Both the position numbers and the translations under genes were made by a program. DNA of 64,000 nucleotides from Streptomyces sp. SID8352 (GTDB lineage Bacteria > Actinomycetota > Actinomycetes > Streptomycetales > Streptomycetaceae). The DNA lies in assembly GCF_009862265.1 (NCBI RefSeq), contig NZ_WWGX01000082.1, forward strand, positions 90,049 to 154,048, in the 5' to 3' direction. The notes under the pieces were generated by a model. It searched no databases, had not been told where the DNA came from, and saw only the letters and a program-made list of their open reading frames with translations. Every line of letters starts with the position of its first letter. The first letter of the stretch is position 1. Shown in pieces: positions 50,336 through 59,286 of the stretch.

Positions 50336-51608
50336 ACTCGCCGAACCTCGGGTACACCCCGGCGAGGTACTCCGCGTCCCGGGTGTGCACCTTCCCCCAG
50401 TGCGGACGCCCCTCGTGCGCGGCGAACACCCGCTCGGCGGCGGTGAAGTACGCCTGGTAGGGCGTGCCCCGGAACATGTGGACGGCGATGTACGCGCTGT
50501 CCCGGCCCGAGGCGGTGGACAGCGTGATGTCGTCTGCGGGGGCGGTGCGCACCTCGACCGGGAAGCTGATCCGCAGCCGGGACCGCTCGATCACCGCCCG
50601 CAGTTCGCGCAGCGTCGCCACGACGGCCTCGCGCGGCACCGCGTACTCCATCTCCACGAACCGCACCCGGCGCGGCGAGGTGAACACCTTGTACGGGATG
50701 TCCGTGTACGTCCGCGCGGACAGCGCCCTGCTGGAGAGCCGCGCGAGGGCGGGGACGGTGCCGGGCGCCGCGCGGCCGACCCAGTTCGCCGCCTGGAAGA
50801 CGCCGTTGGACAGGAACTCGTCCTCCAGCCAGGCCCGGACCGGGCCCACCGGCCGCTCCGGGCCCGCGCTGCGGTTGTTGCGCTTGGTGTTGGTGCCGTC
50901 CGTGTGCGGGAACCAGTAGAACTCGAAGTGCTCGTTCTCCGTCCACAGTTCGTCGAAGTCCGACAGCACCCGCTCCCACGGCATCGGCTCCTCGCGCGCC
51001 GTGAGCAGGAAGAGGGGTTCCACCGCGAAGGTGATCGCCGTGACGACGCCCAGGGCGCCGAGCCCGATCCGGGCGGCGGCGAACACGTCGGCGTTCTCCG
51101 TCGCGGAGCAGGTGAGCACCGTGCCGTCGGCCGTGACCAGCTCCAGGCCCCTGATCTGGGCGGCGAGCGAGGCCGAGGCGCGGCCCGTGCCGTGGGTGCC
51201 GGTGCTGACGGCGCCGGAGACCGTCTGCTCCATGATGTCGCCCATGTTCGTGAGCGACAGGCCCTCGCGGGCCAGTGCCACGTTCAGCCGCCTGAGGGGG
51301 GTGCCCGCCGCGACGGTCACCGTCATCGCCTCGCGGTCGATGCCGCGGATGCCGGTCAGCAGACCGGGACGGATCAGCACGCCGTCCGTCGCGGCTATGG
51401 ACGTGAACGAGTGCCCGGTGCCGACGGCCTTGACCGGCAGTCCGTCCTCGGCGGCCCGGCGCAGGACCGCGGCCAGTTCACCGACCGACGCGGGAGCGGT
51501 CTGCCGGGCGGGGCGCGCGCTGACGTTGCCGCCCCAGTTACGCCATGTCCCGTTCCCGGCGCGTGCCGTCCCGCGTGCCGTCCCGCCTGCCGTGCGTGTG
51601 CTGCCCAA
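50259..51608 (-). CDS. D-arabinono-1,4-lactone oxidase-like FAD oxidase
   Basis: A 449-residue protein with an FAD_binding_4 domain (VGTGHSFTSIAATDGVLIRP, VSTGTHGTG, GLGALGVVTAITFAVEP) and a C-terminal ALO domain ending in DPDRRFRNDHLRRIL. The start appears to be a TTG at 51608 after GGGGAGG, overlapping the upstream transporter gene by 71 bp; no ATG or GTG is placed in frame near the expected N-terminus (TWRNWGGNV). Family members oxidise sugar lactones with O2. It is probably co-transcribed with the transporter. Confidence 0.87.
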   Translation of the reverse strand: MGSTRTAGGTARGTARAGNGTWRNWGGNVSARPARQTAPASVGELAAVLRRAAEDGLPVKAVGTGHSFTSIAATDGVLIRPGLLTGIRGIDREAMTVTVAAGTPLRRLNVALAREGLSLTNMGDIMEQTVSGAVSTGTHGTGRASASLAAQIRGLELVTADGTVLTCSATENADVFAAARIGLGALGVVTAITFAVEPLFLLTAREEPMPWERVLSDFDELWTENEHFEFYWFPHTDGTNTKRNNRSAGPERPVGPVRAWLEDEFLSNGVFQAANWVGRAAPGTVPALARLSSRALSARTYTDIPYKVFTSPRRVRFVEMEYAVPREAVVATLRELRAVIERSRLRISFPVEVRTAPADDITLSTASGRDSAYIAVHMFRGTPYQAYFTAAERVFAAHEGRPHWGKVHTRDAEYLAGVYPRFGEFTALRDRLDPDRRFRNDHLRRILGS

Positions 51609-52806
51609 CGGTGCCTCCCCGCCGCGGAGCCGGCCGAGTGAGCCGGCGGTACCCGAGGAAACCGACCGCCACCGCGACGGCCCCGGCCACCACCGGAACC
51701 CCGTACCCGGCGCGCGCCCCGGCGGCGTCGATCACCACGCCGCCCGCGGAGGAGCCGAGCGCGACCCCGACCGCGAGGCCGGTGCTCACCCAGGTCATGC
51801 CCTCGGTGAGCTGCGCGCGAGGTACGTGCTCCTCGACGAGGGACATCGTCGTGATCATCGTCGGAGCGACGGAGAGACCCGCGAGGAGGAGCGCCACGGC
51901 CAGGAACGGCAGGTTTCCGACCAGTAGGAGGGGGATCATACTCACGGCGTTCGCACAGATGCCCAGCAGCCAGCGGGGCTCCGGGCGGCCGGCGAAGCGG
52001 ATCAGCCCGAAGACCATGCCCGCCGCGCAGGAGCCGACCGCGTAGGCGGCCAGCACCAGGCTCGCGGCGGCCTTGTGCCCCCGCTCCTCGGCGAAGGCCA
52101 CGGTGACCACGTCGACCGCGCCGAAGATCGCGCCCGTGGCCACGAAGGTCGCCACCAGCACCTGGAGGCCCGGGGCGCGCAGCGCGCTGCCCCCGCCGTG
52201 CTGCTCCCGGGGGTGCGGCGCGGGCTCGGTGGCCCGCTGCGAGGTCAGCCAGAAGACGCCCACCGCCAGGCAGCAGGCGGCCAGCAGCGGACCGGCCTCC
52301 GGGAACCAGGCCGTGGACAGGCCGATGGAGATGATCGGCCCGAAGACGAAGCAGGCCTCGTCGAGCACCGACTCGAAGGAGTACGCGGTGTGCAGCCGCG
52401 GGGTGCCCCGGTAGATCGCCGCCCAGCGGGCCCGGACCATCGCGCCCACGCTCGGTACGCAGCCGATGCCCACGCAGGACACGAACAGCACCCAGTCCGG
52501 CCAGCCGTAGTGCGCCGCCGGCAGCAGCACGGCCGCCGCCGTGAGGGAGACCAGGGTCGCCGGGCGCAGCACCCGCCGCTGCCCGTACCGGTCAACCAGC
52601 CGGGAGACCTGCGGCCCGGCCACGGCGGCGGCCAGCGCGATCGTCGCCGAGAGGGCTCCGGCCAGCCCGTACCGCCCGGTGAGCTGCGAGACCATCGTCA
52701 CCACGCCGATGCCCATCATCGACAGCGGCATCCGGCCGATGAACCCCGCGGTGGCGAAGCGCCCGCTGCCGGGGGCTGCGAACAGGGCGCGGTAGGGGCT
52801 GGGCAA
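51538..52806 (-). CDS. MFS transporter
   Basis: A protein of about 422 residues with twelve predicted membrane helices; the first starts at ATAGFIGRMPLSMMGIGVVT. A conserved loop DRYGQRRVLRP lies after helix 2. The start is uncertain: a TTG at 52806 has GGAG six bases upstream, while a GTG at 52860 has no clear site. The C-terminal tail is Arg/Asp-repetitive (RRDGTRDGTRRERD) and overlaps the oxidase gene. Substrate unknown. Confidence 0.82.
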   Translation of the reverse strand: MPSPYRALFAAPGSGRFATAGFIGRMPLSMMGIGVVTMVSQLTGRYGLAGALSATIALAAAVAGPQVSRLVDRYGQRRVLRPATLVSLTAAAVLLPAAHYGWPDWVLFVSCVGIGCVPSVGAMVRARWAAIYRGTPRLHTAYSFESVLDEACFVFGPIISIGLSTAWFPEAGPLLAACCLAVGVFWLTSQRATEPAPHPREQHGGGSALRAPGLQVLVATFVATGAIFGAVDVVTVAFAEERGHKAAASLVLAAYAVGSCAAGMVFGLIRFAGRPEPRWLLGICANAVSMIPLLLVGNLPFLAVALLLAGLSVAPTMITTMSLVEEHVPRAQLTEGMTWVSTGLAVGVALGSSAGGVVIDAAGARAGYGVPVVAGAVAVAVGFLGYRRLTRPAPRRGGTVGQHTHGRRDGTRDGTRRERDMA

Positions 52807-53059
52807 CGGGGGCTCCGGAATGGCGCGGGGGAGGGCGGGGGAGGGTGGCGCCCGCGGCACCGGGACACGGGGTCCGCGGCAACGGGACAGGGGGGCCGCG
52901 GCACGTCTCGTAAGGTGCGAACGCGGCGCATACAGGTTACGTGGCGATGAGCCCCGACAACACCCCCGGCTTCGGACACTTCGCCCACCGCCGGGCCACC
53001 GCTCCCCACGCGACTGACCCTGCGGCCCTGCTCCGCCCCGGACCCTCCGCCCCGCCCCG

Positions 53060-53500
53060 CCCCGGTCCACAGTGTTCCGGGCGGGTGAGTCGGCGAGTCC
53101 CCGGCGACCGCGCGCGGCCCTGGCGGGGCCCCGCGCTCGGGCACCCAGTCCCGGCAGGGCACTTCGCCCCGGTGGAACGCCCCTGCCCCGGCGCCTGACG
53201 AGGCCCCGGCGCGCCGTGCGCGGCCCTGGCGGGGTCTTAGGGCTTGGCCCCCACCCAGGGTGGAGCCTCCGGTGGATCACCTCGCCCTGTTGGAACGCCC
53301 TGCCCTGGCGGGGCACACTTCCCCGGCCAGGCACCCCGCCCGCGGTGGAGCACTCCGCTCTGGCGGAGCACCTCGTCCCAAGGGAGCCCCCGATCCGGGC
53401 GGAGCCCGCAGCGGAGCACCCGCCCCGGCGGGGCACCCGCTCCCGGGGCAGCCCCGATCCGGGGCACCGGCCCGGGGCACCGGCCCCGTACGCGCCTGCT
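53060..53500. repeat. Degenerate repeats upstream of hemH
   Basis: Loosely repeated CCGGCGGGGCAC-type units of about 16-20 bp (for example GGCGGGGCACCCGC, GGCGGAGCACCTCG) through a 784-bp gene-free region between divergent genes. No other feature is clear. Confidence 0.6.
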
Positions 53501-53590
53501 CCGCCCCGCTCCCTCCCGCCTCCCCTGGACACGCCCCTGCGGCCCCACCCGGCGGCGTCCGGCGGGTGCGCCGGATGGGAGGATCGGGGC

Positions 53591-54718
53591 ATGCCTGACG
53601 TGCTCGACGCCACCCCCTACGACGCCCTCCTCCTGCTCTCGTTCGGCGGCCCCGAGGGCCCGGACGACGTGGTCCCGTTCCTCCGGAACGTGACCCGGGG
53701 CAGAGACATCCCCGAGGAACGCCTGAAGGAGGTCGGACAGCACTACTTCCTCTTCGGCGGGGTCAGCCCCATCAACGGGCAGAACCGCGCCCTGCTGGAG
53801 GCGCTGCGCGTCGACTTCGCCGGGCACGGCCTCGACCTCCCGGTCTACTGGGGCAACCGCAACTGGGCGCCCTACCTCACCGACACCCTGCGCGAGATGG
53901 TCCGCGACGGCCGCCGCCGTGTCCTCGTCGTCACCACCAGCGCCTACGCCTCCTACTCCGGCTGCCGCCAGTACCGCGAGAACCTGGCCGACGCGCTGGC
54001 CGCGCTGGCGGCCGAGGGCCTGGAACCGCCCGCCGTCGACAAGCTGCGGCACTACTTCAACCACCCGGGCTTCGTCGAGTCCATGGCCGACGGGGTCGTC
54101 CGGGCCCTGGCCGAGCTGCCCGAGGAGGTCCGGGCCGGGGCGCACATCGCCTTCTGCACCCACTCGATCCCCGTCTCGGCCGCCGACACCTCCGGCCCGC
54201 CCGGCGACCACGGCGACGGCGGGGCGTACGTGCGCCAGCACCTCGACGTGGCCCGGACCATCGCCGACGCCGTCCGCGAGCGCACCGGCACCGAACACCC
54301 CTGGCGGCTGGTGTACCAGTCCCGGTCCGGGGCGCCGCACATCCCGTGGCTGGAGCCCGACATCTGCGATCACCTGGCGGAGCGGCGGGAGGCCGGGGTG
54401 CCCGCCGTCGTCATGGCCCCCATCGGGTTCGTCTCCGACCACATGGAGGTCCTGTACGACCTCGACACCGAGGCCACCGCCAAGGCCGCGGAGCTGGGCC
54501 TGCCGGTGCGCCGTTCGGCCACCGTGGGCGACGACCCCCGGTTCGCCGCCGCCGTGCGCGACCTCGTCCTGGAGCGCGCCGCCGCCGAGCGCGGGACCCC
54601 GGTGGCGCCGTGCGCCCTGGGCGCCCTCGGCCCGAGCCACGACCTGTGCCCGGTCGGCTGCTGCCCCGCCCGCGCCCCGCGCCCCGCCGCCGCGGGCGCC
54701 GACAGCCCCTACGCGTGA
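53591..54718 (+). CDS. hemH: Ferrochelatase (coproporphyrin III type)
   Basis: A 375-residue protein. Conserved segments are LLLSFGGPEGPDDVVPFL, YFLFGGVSPINGQNR, the metal-site FCTHSIP and YQSRSGAPHIPWLEPDI. The C-terminal C-(x)n-CPVGCC cysteines match the [2Fe-2S] cluster of actinobacterial ferrochelatases. These enzymes insert iron into coproporphyrin III in the actinobacterial haem route. The ATG at 53591 follows GGGAGG. The inositol phosphatase gene follows eight bases after the stop, so they form an operon. Confidence 0.94.
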   Translation: MPDVLDATPYDALLLLSFGGPEGPDDVVPFLRNVTRGRDIPEERLKEVGQHYFLFGGVSPINGQNRALLEALRVDFAGHGLDLPVYWGNRNWAPYLTDTLREMVRDGRRRVLVVTTSAYASYSGCRQYRENLADALAALAAEGLEPPAVDKLRHYFNHPGFVESMADGVVRALAELPEEVRAGAHIAFCTHSIPVSAADTSGPPGDHGDGGAYVRQHLDVARTIADAVRERTGTEHPWRLVYQSRSGAPHIPWLEPDICDHLAERREAGVPAVVMAPIGFVSDHMEVLYDLDTEATAKAAELGLPVRRSATVGDDPRFAAAVRDLVLERAAAERGTPVAPCALGALGPSHDLCPVGCCPARAPRPAAAGADSPYA

Positions 54719-54726
54719 GGAGTCCC

Positions 54727-55548
54727 GTGACCGACGTGACCGCCACCGACCCGTTCCACGCCGAACTGCTGGAGATCGCCCGGGAGGCCGCCCGGCGCGC
54801 GGGCGAGCTGCTGCGGGACGGCCGCCCGGCCGACCTCGCCGTCGCCGCCACCAAGTCCAGCCCGATCGACGTGGTGACCGAGATGGACATCGCGGCGGAG
54901 AAGCTGATCACCGGGCTGATCACCGACCGGCGCCCGGAGGACGGCCTGCTCGGCGAGGAGGGCTCCGCCCGGGAGGGCACCAGCGGCGTCCGCTGGGTCG
55001 TCGACCCGCTCGACGGCACCGTCAACTACCTGTACGGGCAGCCCGCCTGGGCCGTCTCCATCGCCGCCGAGCAGGACGGCGAGCGGGTCGCCGGGGTGGT
55101 CACCGCGCCCATGCGGGGCGAGACCTACTACGCGGTGCGGGGCGGCGGCGCCTGGGCGACGGGGGCCTGGGAGGGCGCCCGCAGGCTCTCCTGCCGGGCC
55201 GCCGCGCCGCTGGACCGGGCGCTGGTGTCGACCGGCTTCAACTACGTGGCCGAGGTCCGCGCCGAGCAGGCGGAGGTCGCCCGGCGGCTGATCCCGCTGG
55301 TCCGCGACATCCGGCGGGGCGGCTCGGCCGCGATCGACCTGTGCGACGTGGCGGCGGGGCGCCTGGACGGCTACTACGAGCGCGGGCTGCACCCCTGGGA
55401 CCTGGCGGCCGGCGACCTGATCGCCCGGGAGGCGGGCGCGGTCACCGGCGGACACCCCGGACAGCCCCCGTCCGGCGCCCTGACCGTCGCAGCCACGCCC
55501 GCGGTCTTCACCCCCCTGCGGAACCTGCTGGTCGACTTCGGCGCGTGA
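54727..55548 (+). CDS. Inositol monophosphatase family protein
   Basis: A 273-residue protein. The metal-binding motifs are GEEG (76-79), DPLDGT (93-98) and HPWDLAAG near residue 223. It dephosphorylates inositol phosphate or a related sugar phosphate. The GTG at 54727 is preceded by GAGGAG, which overlaps the ferrochelatase stop. Repetitive DNA follows its 3' end. Confidence 0.93.
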   Translation: MTDVTATDPFHAELLEIAREAARRAGELLRDGRPADLAVAATKSSPIDVVTEMDIAAEKLITGLITDRRPEDGLLGEEGSAREGTSGVRWVVDPLDGTVNYLYGQPAWAVSIAAEQDGERVAGVVTAPMRGETYYAVRGGGAWATGAWEGARRLSCRAAAPLDRALVSTGFNYVAEVRAEQAEVARRLIPLVRDIRRGGSAAIDLCDVAAGRLDGYYERGLHPWDLAAGDLIAREAGAVTGGHPGQPPSGALTVAATPAVFTPLRNLLVDFGA

Positions 55549-55595
55549 CACCCCCGGCGGGCCCCGGTCTCCTCACGGCCGGGGACCCGCCGGGC

Positions 55596-55660
55596 GTCCG
55601 TCGGTGCCGGTGCCGGTGCCGGTGCCGGTGCCGGGGCCGGAGCCTGGGCCTGGGCCTGGG
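55596..55660. repeat. Hexanucleotide repeat (CCGGTG, then CCTGGG)
   Basis: Five to six GGTGCC-type hexamers are followed by three CCTGGG hexamers. Simple-sequence DNA just after the inositol phosphatase gene. Confidence 0.85.
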
Positions 55661-55779
55661 CCGGGACCGTCACCGTGGCGCGCACCGGCCGGGCGCAGTG
55701 GCGCTGCTCCCGGCCCGGCGCCGTGACACCCGGAACCTGTCCCGCACCGTGCCGCGGGAATCCGTACCGTGCCCCGGGA

Positions 55780-56235
55780 ATCCGTGCGGGCTCCGGGGCG
55801 GGCGTCGTGGCACCGGGGACTTGTGCCGTGAGCCGCCGGGGCCCGTGAGGGGGCCCGGGACCGGCGCCGTGACACCTGGGAGCCGTGCCGTGCTCCGGCG
55901 TCCCGCGCCGCGCCCCCCGGCCTCCTGTGCCGTGCTCCCGGCGCCGTGCGGGTCCGGGCCGGGCGTCGTGACACCCGGGAGCCGTGCCGCGCCCCGGCGT
56001 CCCGTGCCGCGCCCCGGCGTCCCGTGCCGCGCCCCGGCGTCCCGCGCCCTGCTCCGGCGTCCCGCGCTGCGCCCCGGCGTCCCGTGCGGGCTCCGGGCCG
56101 GGCGTCGTGACACCCCGGGCTGTGCCGCGCCCCAGCGTCCTGTGCCGTGCTCCCGGCGCCGTGAGCGGGGTCTGGGCCGGGCGTCGTGACACCCGGGCCC
56201 CGTGCCGTGAGCCGCCGGGACCCGTGCGGTCCCCG
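55780..56235. repeat. Tandem repeats of two sizes
   Basis: A roughly 20-bp unit (CGTGCCGCGCCCCGGCGTCC) appears in at least six near-copies at about 55980-56095. A longer block with CCGGGCGTCGTGACACCCGG recurs near 55800, 55870, 55955, 56100 and 56180. Non-coding; between convergent genes. Confidence 0.85.
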
Positions 56236-56300
56236 GGCCGGCGGGGTGGTCCCCGGGACGGCCGCCGCGCCGCCCGCGTCCGCCGCGCCGCGCGCGAAAG

Positions 56301-56328
56301 GGCCCCGGCGCTGGGTCTCGCCGGGGCC
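56301..56328 (-). terminator. Terminator of the 59-residue protein gene
   Basis: A perfect 10-bp stem (56301-56310 with 56319-56328) and an 8-nt loop, 17 bp beyond the stop on the minus strand. Confidence 0.75.
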
Positions 56329-56345
56329 TGGTGTTCACGGGCTTC

Positions 56346-56525
56346 TCAGTTGCCGTTGGCGGACGCGCCGACCTCCACGCCGTGCTCGGCAGCGAGCCGG
56401 CGCAGATCGTCGAGTTCGCCCAGCTCCACCTCGACGAGGAAGTCGTCACCCTCGTCGCGGGCCCGGGAGAGGTCGGACTCGGTCGTCTTTATGCGCTGCA
56501 GAAGTCCTGCGGTGAAAGCGTCCAT
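56346..56525 (-). CDS. Small conserved hypothetical protein (59 aa)
   Basis: A 59-residue acidic helical protein (MDAFTAGLLQRIKTTESDLS; GELDDLRRLAAEHGV). It fits the small conserved protein found between suhB-like and cutR genes in Streptomyces. The ATG at 56525 follows GAGGGGG. Function unknown; the heptad-like leucines suggest a short coiled coil. Confidence 0.8.
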   Translation of the reverse strand: MDAFTAGLLQRIKTTESDLSRARDEGDDFLVEVELGELDDLRRLAAEHGVEVGASANGN

Positions 56526-56975
56526 GCTGCGCCCCCTCGTCCTGGGTCGTGGGTCGGTGGCACGGGGGTGTGCCGATCGAAAGGAACGATCACCTCTCCG
56601 GTGGAGTGCCCAGCGCCCCCCACTGGGCGGCGACGGTGCCGGACACCCACGCCCGCTCCTCGGGAGCGGACCGCGGCGCACCGCGTGGCATGCGGTACGG
56701 GCAGAGCGCGATCGTGGGGTGTAAACCGGTCCTCCCCGCACTCTCTTTCGCGGAAACCTCTCCCGCACGAGAAAATTTCGTCCTCACCGGATTCCCCGTC
56801 CGCCGCCCGGCCACCACCGCACGGCTCCCGGGGGCCCCGGCGACCCCGTCCCACCCCCGCCTTACCGCCGACTTATGGCCGAAAAGGGCAGGATGGGGCC
56901 GACACCCCCACGAGCCCCCCGCTCCCGCGCGCCCGCGCGAGGCCGCCCGGGGCGGACACAGGAAGGACCAGCCAC

Positions 56976-57629
56976 GTGCGCGTACTCGTCGTCGAGGACG
57001 AGCAACTGCTCGCCGATGCGGTGGCCACCGGACTGCGCCGGGAGGCCATGGCCGTCGACGTCGTGTACGACGGCGCGGCGGCCCTGGAGCGCATCGGCGT
57101 CAACGACTACGACGTGGTCGTCCTCGACCGCGACCTCCCCCTGGTCCACGGCGACGACGTCTGCCGCCGGATCGTCGAGCTGGGCATGCCGACCCGGGTG
57201 CTGATGCTCACGGCCTCCGGCGACGTCAGCGACCGGGTCGAGGGCCTGGAGATCGGCGCCGACGACTACCTGCCCAAGCCCTTCGCGTTCAGCGAGCTGA
57301 TCGCCCGCGTCCGCGCCCTGGGCCGGCGCACCAGCGTCGCGCTGCCCCCCGTCCTGGAGCGGGCCGGGATCAGGCTGGACCCCAACCGCCGGGAGGTCTT
57401 CCGCGACGGCCGGGAGGTGCAGCTCGCGCCCAAGGAGTTCGCGGTGCTGGAGGTGCTGATGCGCAGCGAGGGCGCGGTCGTCTCCGCCGAGCAGCTCCTG
57501 GAGAAGGCCTGGGACGAGAACACCGACCCGTTCACCAACGTCGTGCGGGTCACCGTGATGACCCTGCGCCGCAAGCTGGGCGAGCCGCCCGTCATCGTCA
57601 CCGTCCCCGGCTCCGGGTACCGGATCTGA
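56976..57629 (+). CDS. cutR: Response regulator CutR
   Basis: A 217-residue OmpR/PhoB-type regulator. The receiver domain has the phosphoacceptor Asp51 (VVLDRDLPLVHG) and PKPF near residue 100. The winged-helix C-terminus has LAPKEFAVLEVLM and VRVTVMTLRRKLGEP. The GTG at 56976 follows GGAAGGA. With CutS it forms the CutRS two-component system, linked in Streptomyces to antibiotic and secretion-stress control. The kinase gene follows six bases after the stop. Confidence 0.93.
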   Translation: MRVLVVEDEQLLADAVATGLRREAMAVDVVYDGAAALERIGVNDYDVVVLDRDLPLVHGDDVCRRIVELGMPTRVLMLTASGDVSDRVEGLEIGADDYLPKPFAFSELIARVRALGRRTSVALPPVLERAGIRLDPNRREVFRDGREVQLAPKEFAVLEVLMRSEGAVVSAEQLLEKAWDENTDPFTNVVRVTVMTLRRKLGEPPVIVTVPGSGYRI

Positions 57630-57635
57630 TCGACC

Positions 57636-58880
57636 GTGGCGTCCTCTCCCGCACCCCCCGGGGTGCCCCCCAAGCCCACCTGGGACCCCCGGTCGGTGAG
57701 CCCGCTGCCCTGGCTGCGGCCCACCATCCGGATACGGCTCACCCTGCTGTACGGCGGCATGTTCCTGATCGCCGGGATACTGCTGCTGTCGATCATCTAC
57801 CTGCTGGCCGCCCAGGCGGTCCGCACCGGCAACCAGCCCCTGTACAAGATCGTCGACTTCGACGGCCTCCAGGTCTCCAGCACCGACTGCCCGGGCGTCA
57901 CGCACGGCAACCTCTCGCTCACCGAGTTCAACGCGGCGATCAGCGAGTGCATCGACCACCAGCGCCAGGTCGCCCTGGACCGGCTGCTCAGCCGCTCCCT
58001 GCTCGCCCTGCTCGGCCTCGCCGTCATCGCCTTCGCCTTCGGGTACGCCATGGCCGGCCGCGTCCTGTCGCCGCTGGGCCGGATCACCCGCACCGCGCGC
58101 GCGGTGGCCGGTTCCGACCTCTCCCGGCGGATCGAGCTGGACGGTCCGGACGACGAGCTGAAGGAGCTGGCGGACACCTTCGACGACATGCTGGAGCGGC
58201 TCCAGCGGGCCTTCACCGCCCAGCAGCGGTTCGTCGGCAACGCCTCGCACGAGCTGCGCACCCCGCTGGCGATCAACCGCACCCTCCTGGAGGTGCACCT
58301 GTCGGACCCGAACGCCCCGGTGGAGCTCCAGCAGCTCGGCAAGACCCTGCTCGCCACCAACGAGCGCAGTGAGCAGCTCGTGGAGGGCCTGCTCCTGCTC
58401 GCCCGGAGCGACAACCAGATCGTCGAGCGCAAACCGGTGGACCTCGCCGAGGTGGCCGGCCAGGCCGTCGACCTGGTGCACGCCGAGGCCGAGGCCAAGG
58501 GCGTGCGGCTGGGCGGCGAGCGCGCCCCGGCCGTGGTCCAGGGCAACGGGGTCCTGCTGGAGCGGATCGCGCTGAACCTCGTCCAGAACGCCGTGCGCTA
58601 CAACGTGCCCGAGGACGGCCGGGTCGAGGTGACCACCGCCGTGGAGAACCACCAGGCGGTCCTGGTGGTCACCAACACCGGCCCGGTGGTCCCGGCGTAC
58701 GAGATCGACAACCTCTTCGAGCCGTTCCGGCGGCTGCGGACGGAGCGGACGGGCAGCGACAAGGGCGTGGGCCTCGGCCTGTCCATCGCCCGCTCGGTCG
58801 CGCGGGCGCACGGCGGGCACATCTCCGCGCGCCCCCGGGAGGGCGGAGGGCTCGTGATGCGTGTCACGCTGCCGATCTGA
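57636..58880 (+). CDS. cutS: Sensor histidine kinase CutS
   Basis: A 414-residue kinase. Transmembrane helices lie at about 36-60 and 118-140, flanking a short extracellular loop with Cys85 and Cys105, a candidate redox switch. HAMP follows (RVLSPLGRITRTAR), then the phosphoacceptor His in NASHELRTPLA (about residue 206) and the ATP site (NLVQNAVRYN, GVGLGLSIARS). The GTG at 57636 is used. The length equals that known for CutS. Confidence 0.93.
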   Translation: MASSPAPPGVPPKPTWDPRSVSPLPWLRPTIRIRLTLLYGGMFLIAGILLLSIIYLLAAQAVRTGNQPLYKIVDFDGLQVSSTDCPGVTHGNLSLTEFNAAISECIDHQRQVALDRLLSRSLLALLGLAVIAFAFGYAMAGRVLSPLGRITRTARAVAGSDLSRRIELDGPDDELKELADTFDDMLERLQRAFTAQQRFVGNASHELRTPLAINRTLLEVHLSDPNAPVELQQLGKTLLATNERSEQLVEGLLLLARSDNQIVERKPVDLAEVAGQAVDLVHAEAEAKGVRLGGERAPAVVQGNGVLLERIALNLVQNAVRYNVPEDGRVEVTTAVENHQAVLVVTNTGPVVPAYEIDNLFEPFRRLRTERTGSDKGVGLGLSIARSVARAHGGHISARPREGGGLVMRVTLPI

Positions 58881-59286
58881 GATCATGGCCCCGACATTCG
58901 GCCGGGGACCCGGGGATGTTCGCTTTGGGCGGAATTTCCGGGCCCCCGGCCGGGCTCGTCCCTGTGTGATCGATCACAGCGGTGACTTTCCGGTCATCTA
59001 CTCTCCGTGATCATGACCCCTGTGAAAAGCCGGGAAAATCCTGGTTTTCGAGGGTCGGGATCACGGGAAGTACACGGTGAGACGCCCTTTGAAGTGCGGC
59101 GATCGGACCGTGTACGGTCACCGTCGCCATCCAAGCCGATCGCCTTCGGGGGGTCCGGTTGGGTGTCGATTGAGTAACAGACCTTGATGTGAGGCAAAAT
59201 CTCCGCCTCAGGTCGGGCACAAGTCCGGCCTCTCACGCGTTACGTGCGCTGGAGACACCGCAGACACCCAGAGGGGGAGAGCGACC
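58881..59286. other. Regulatory region upstream of the DUF4193 gene
   Basis: A 406-bp, less GC-rich region. It contains the palindrome TGTGATCGATCACA (58965-58978), the inverted pair GACCGT/ACGGTC at 59106-59119, and several GTGATC half-sites (around 59008). It likely contains the promoter of the DUF4193 operon with binding sites for a dimeric regulator. Confidence 0.5.
58965..58978. promoter_or_regulatory. Crp-like palindromic site
   Basis: TGTGATCGATCACA is a perfect 14-bp palindrome that contains GTG-N6-CAC, the motif described for Streptomyces Crp. It lies about 310 bp upstream of the DUF4193 start. Confidence 0.5.
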
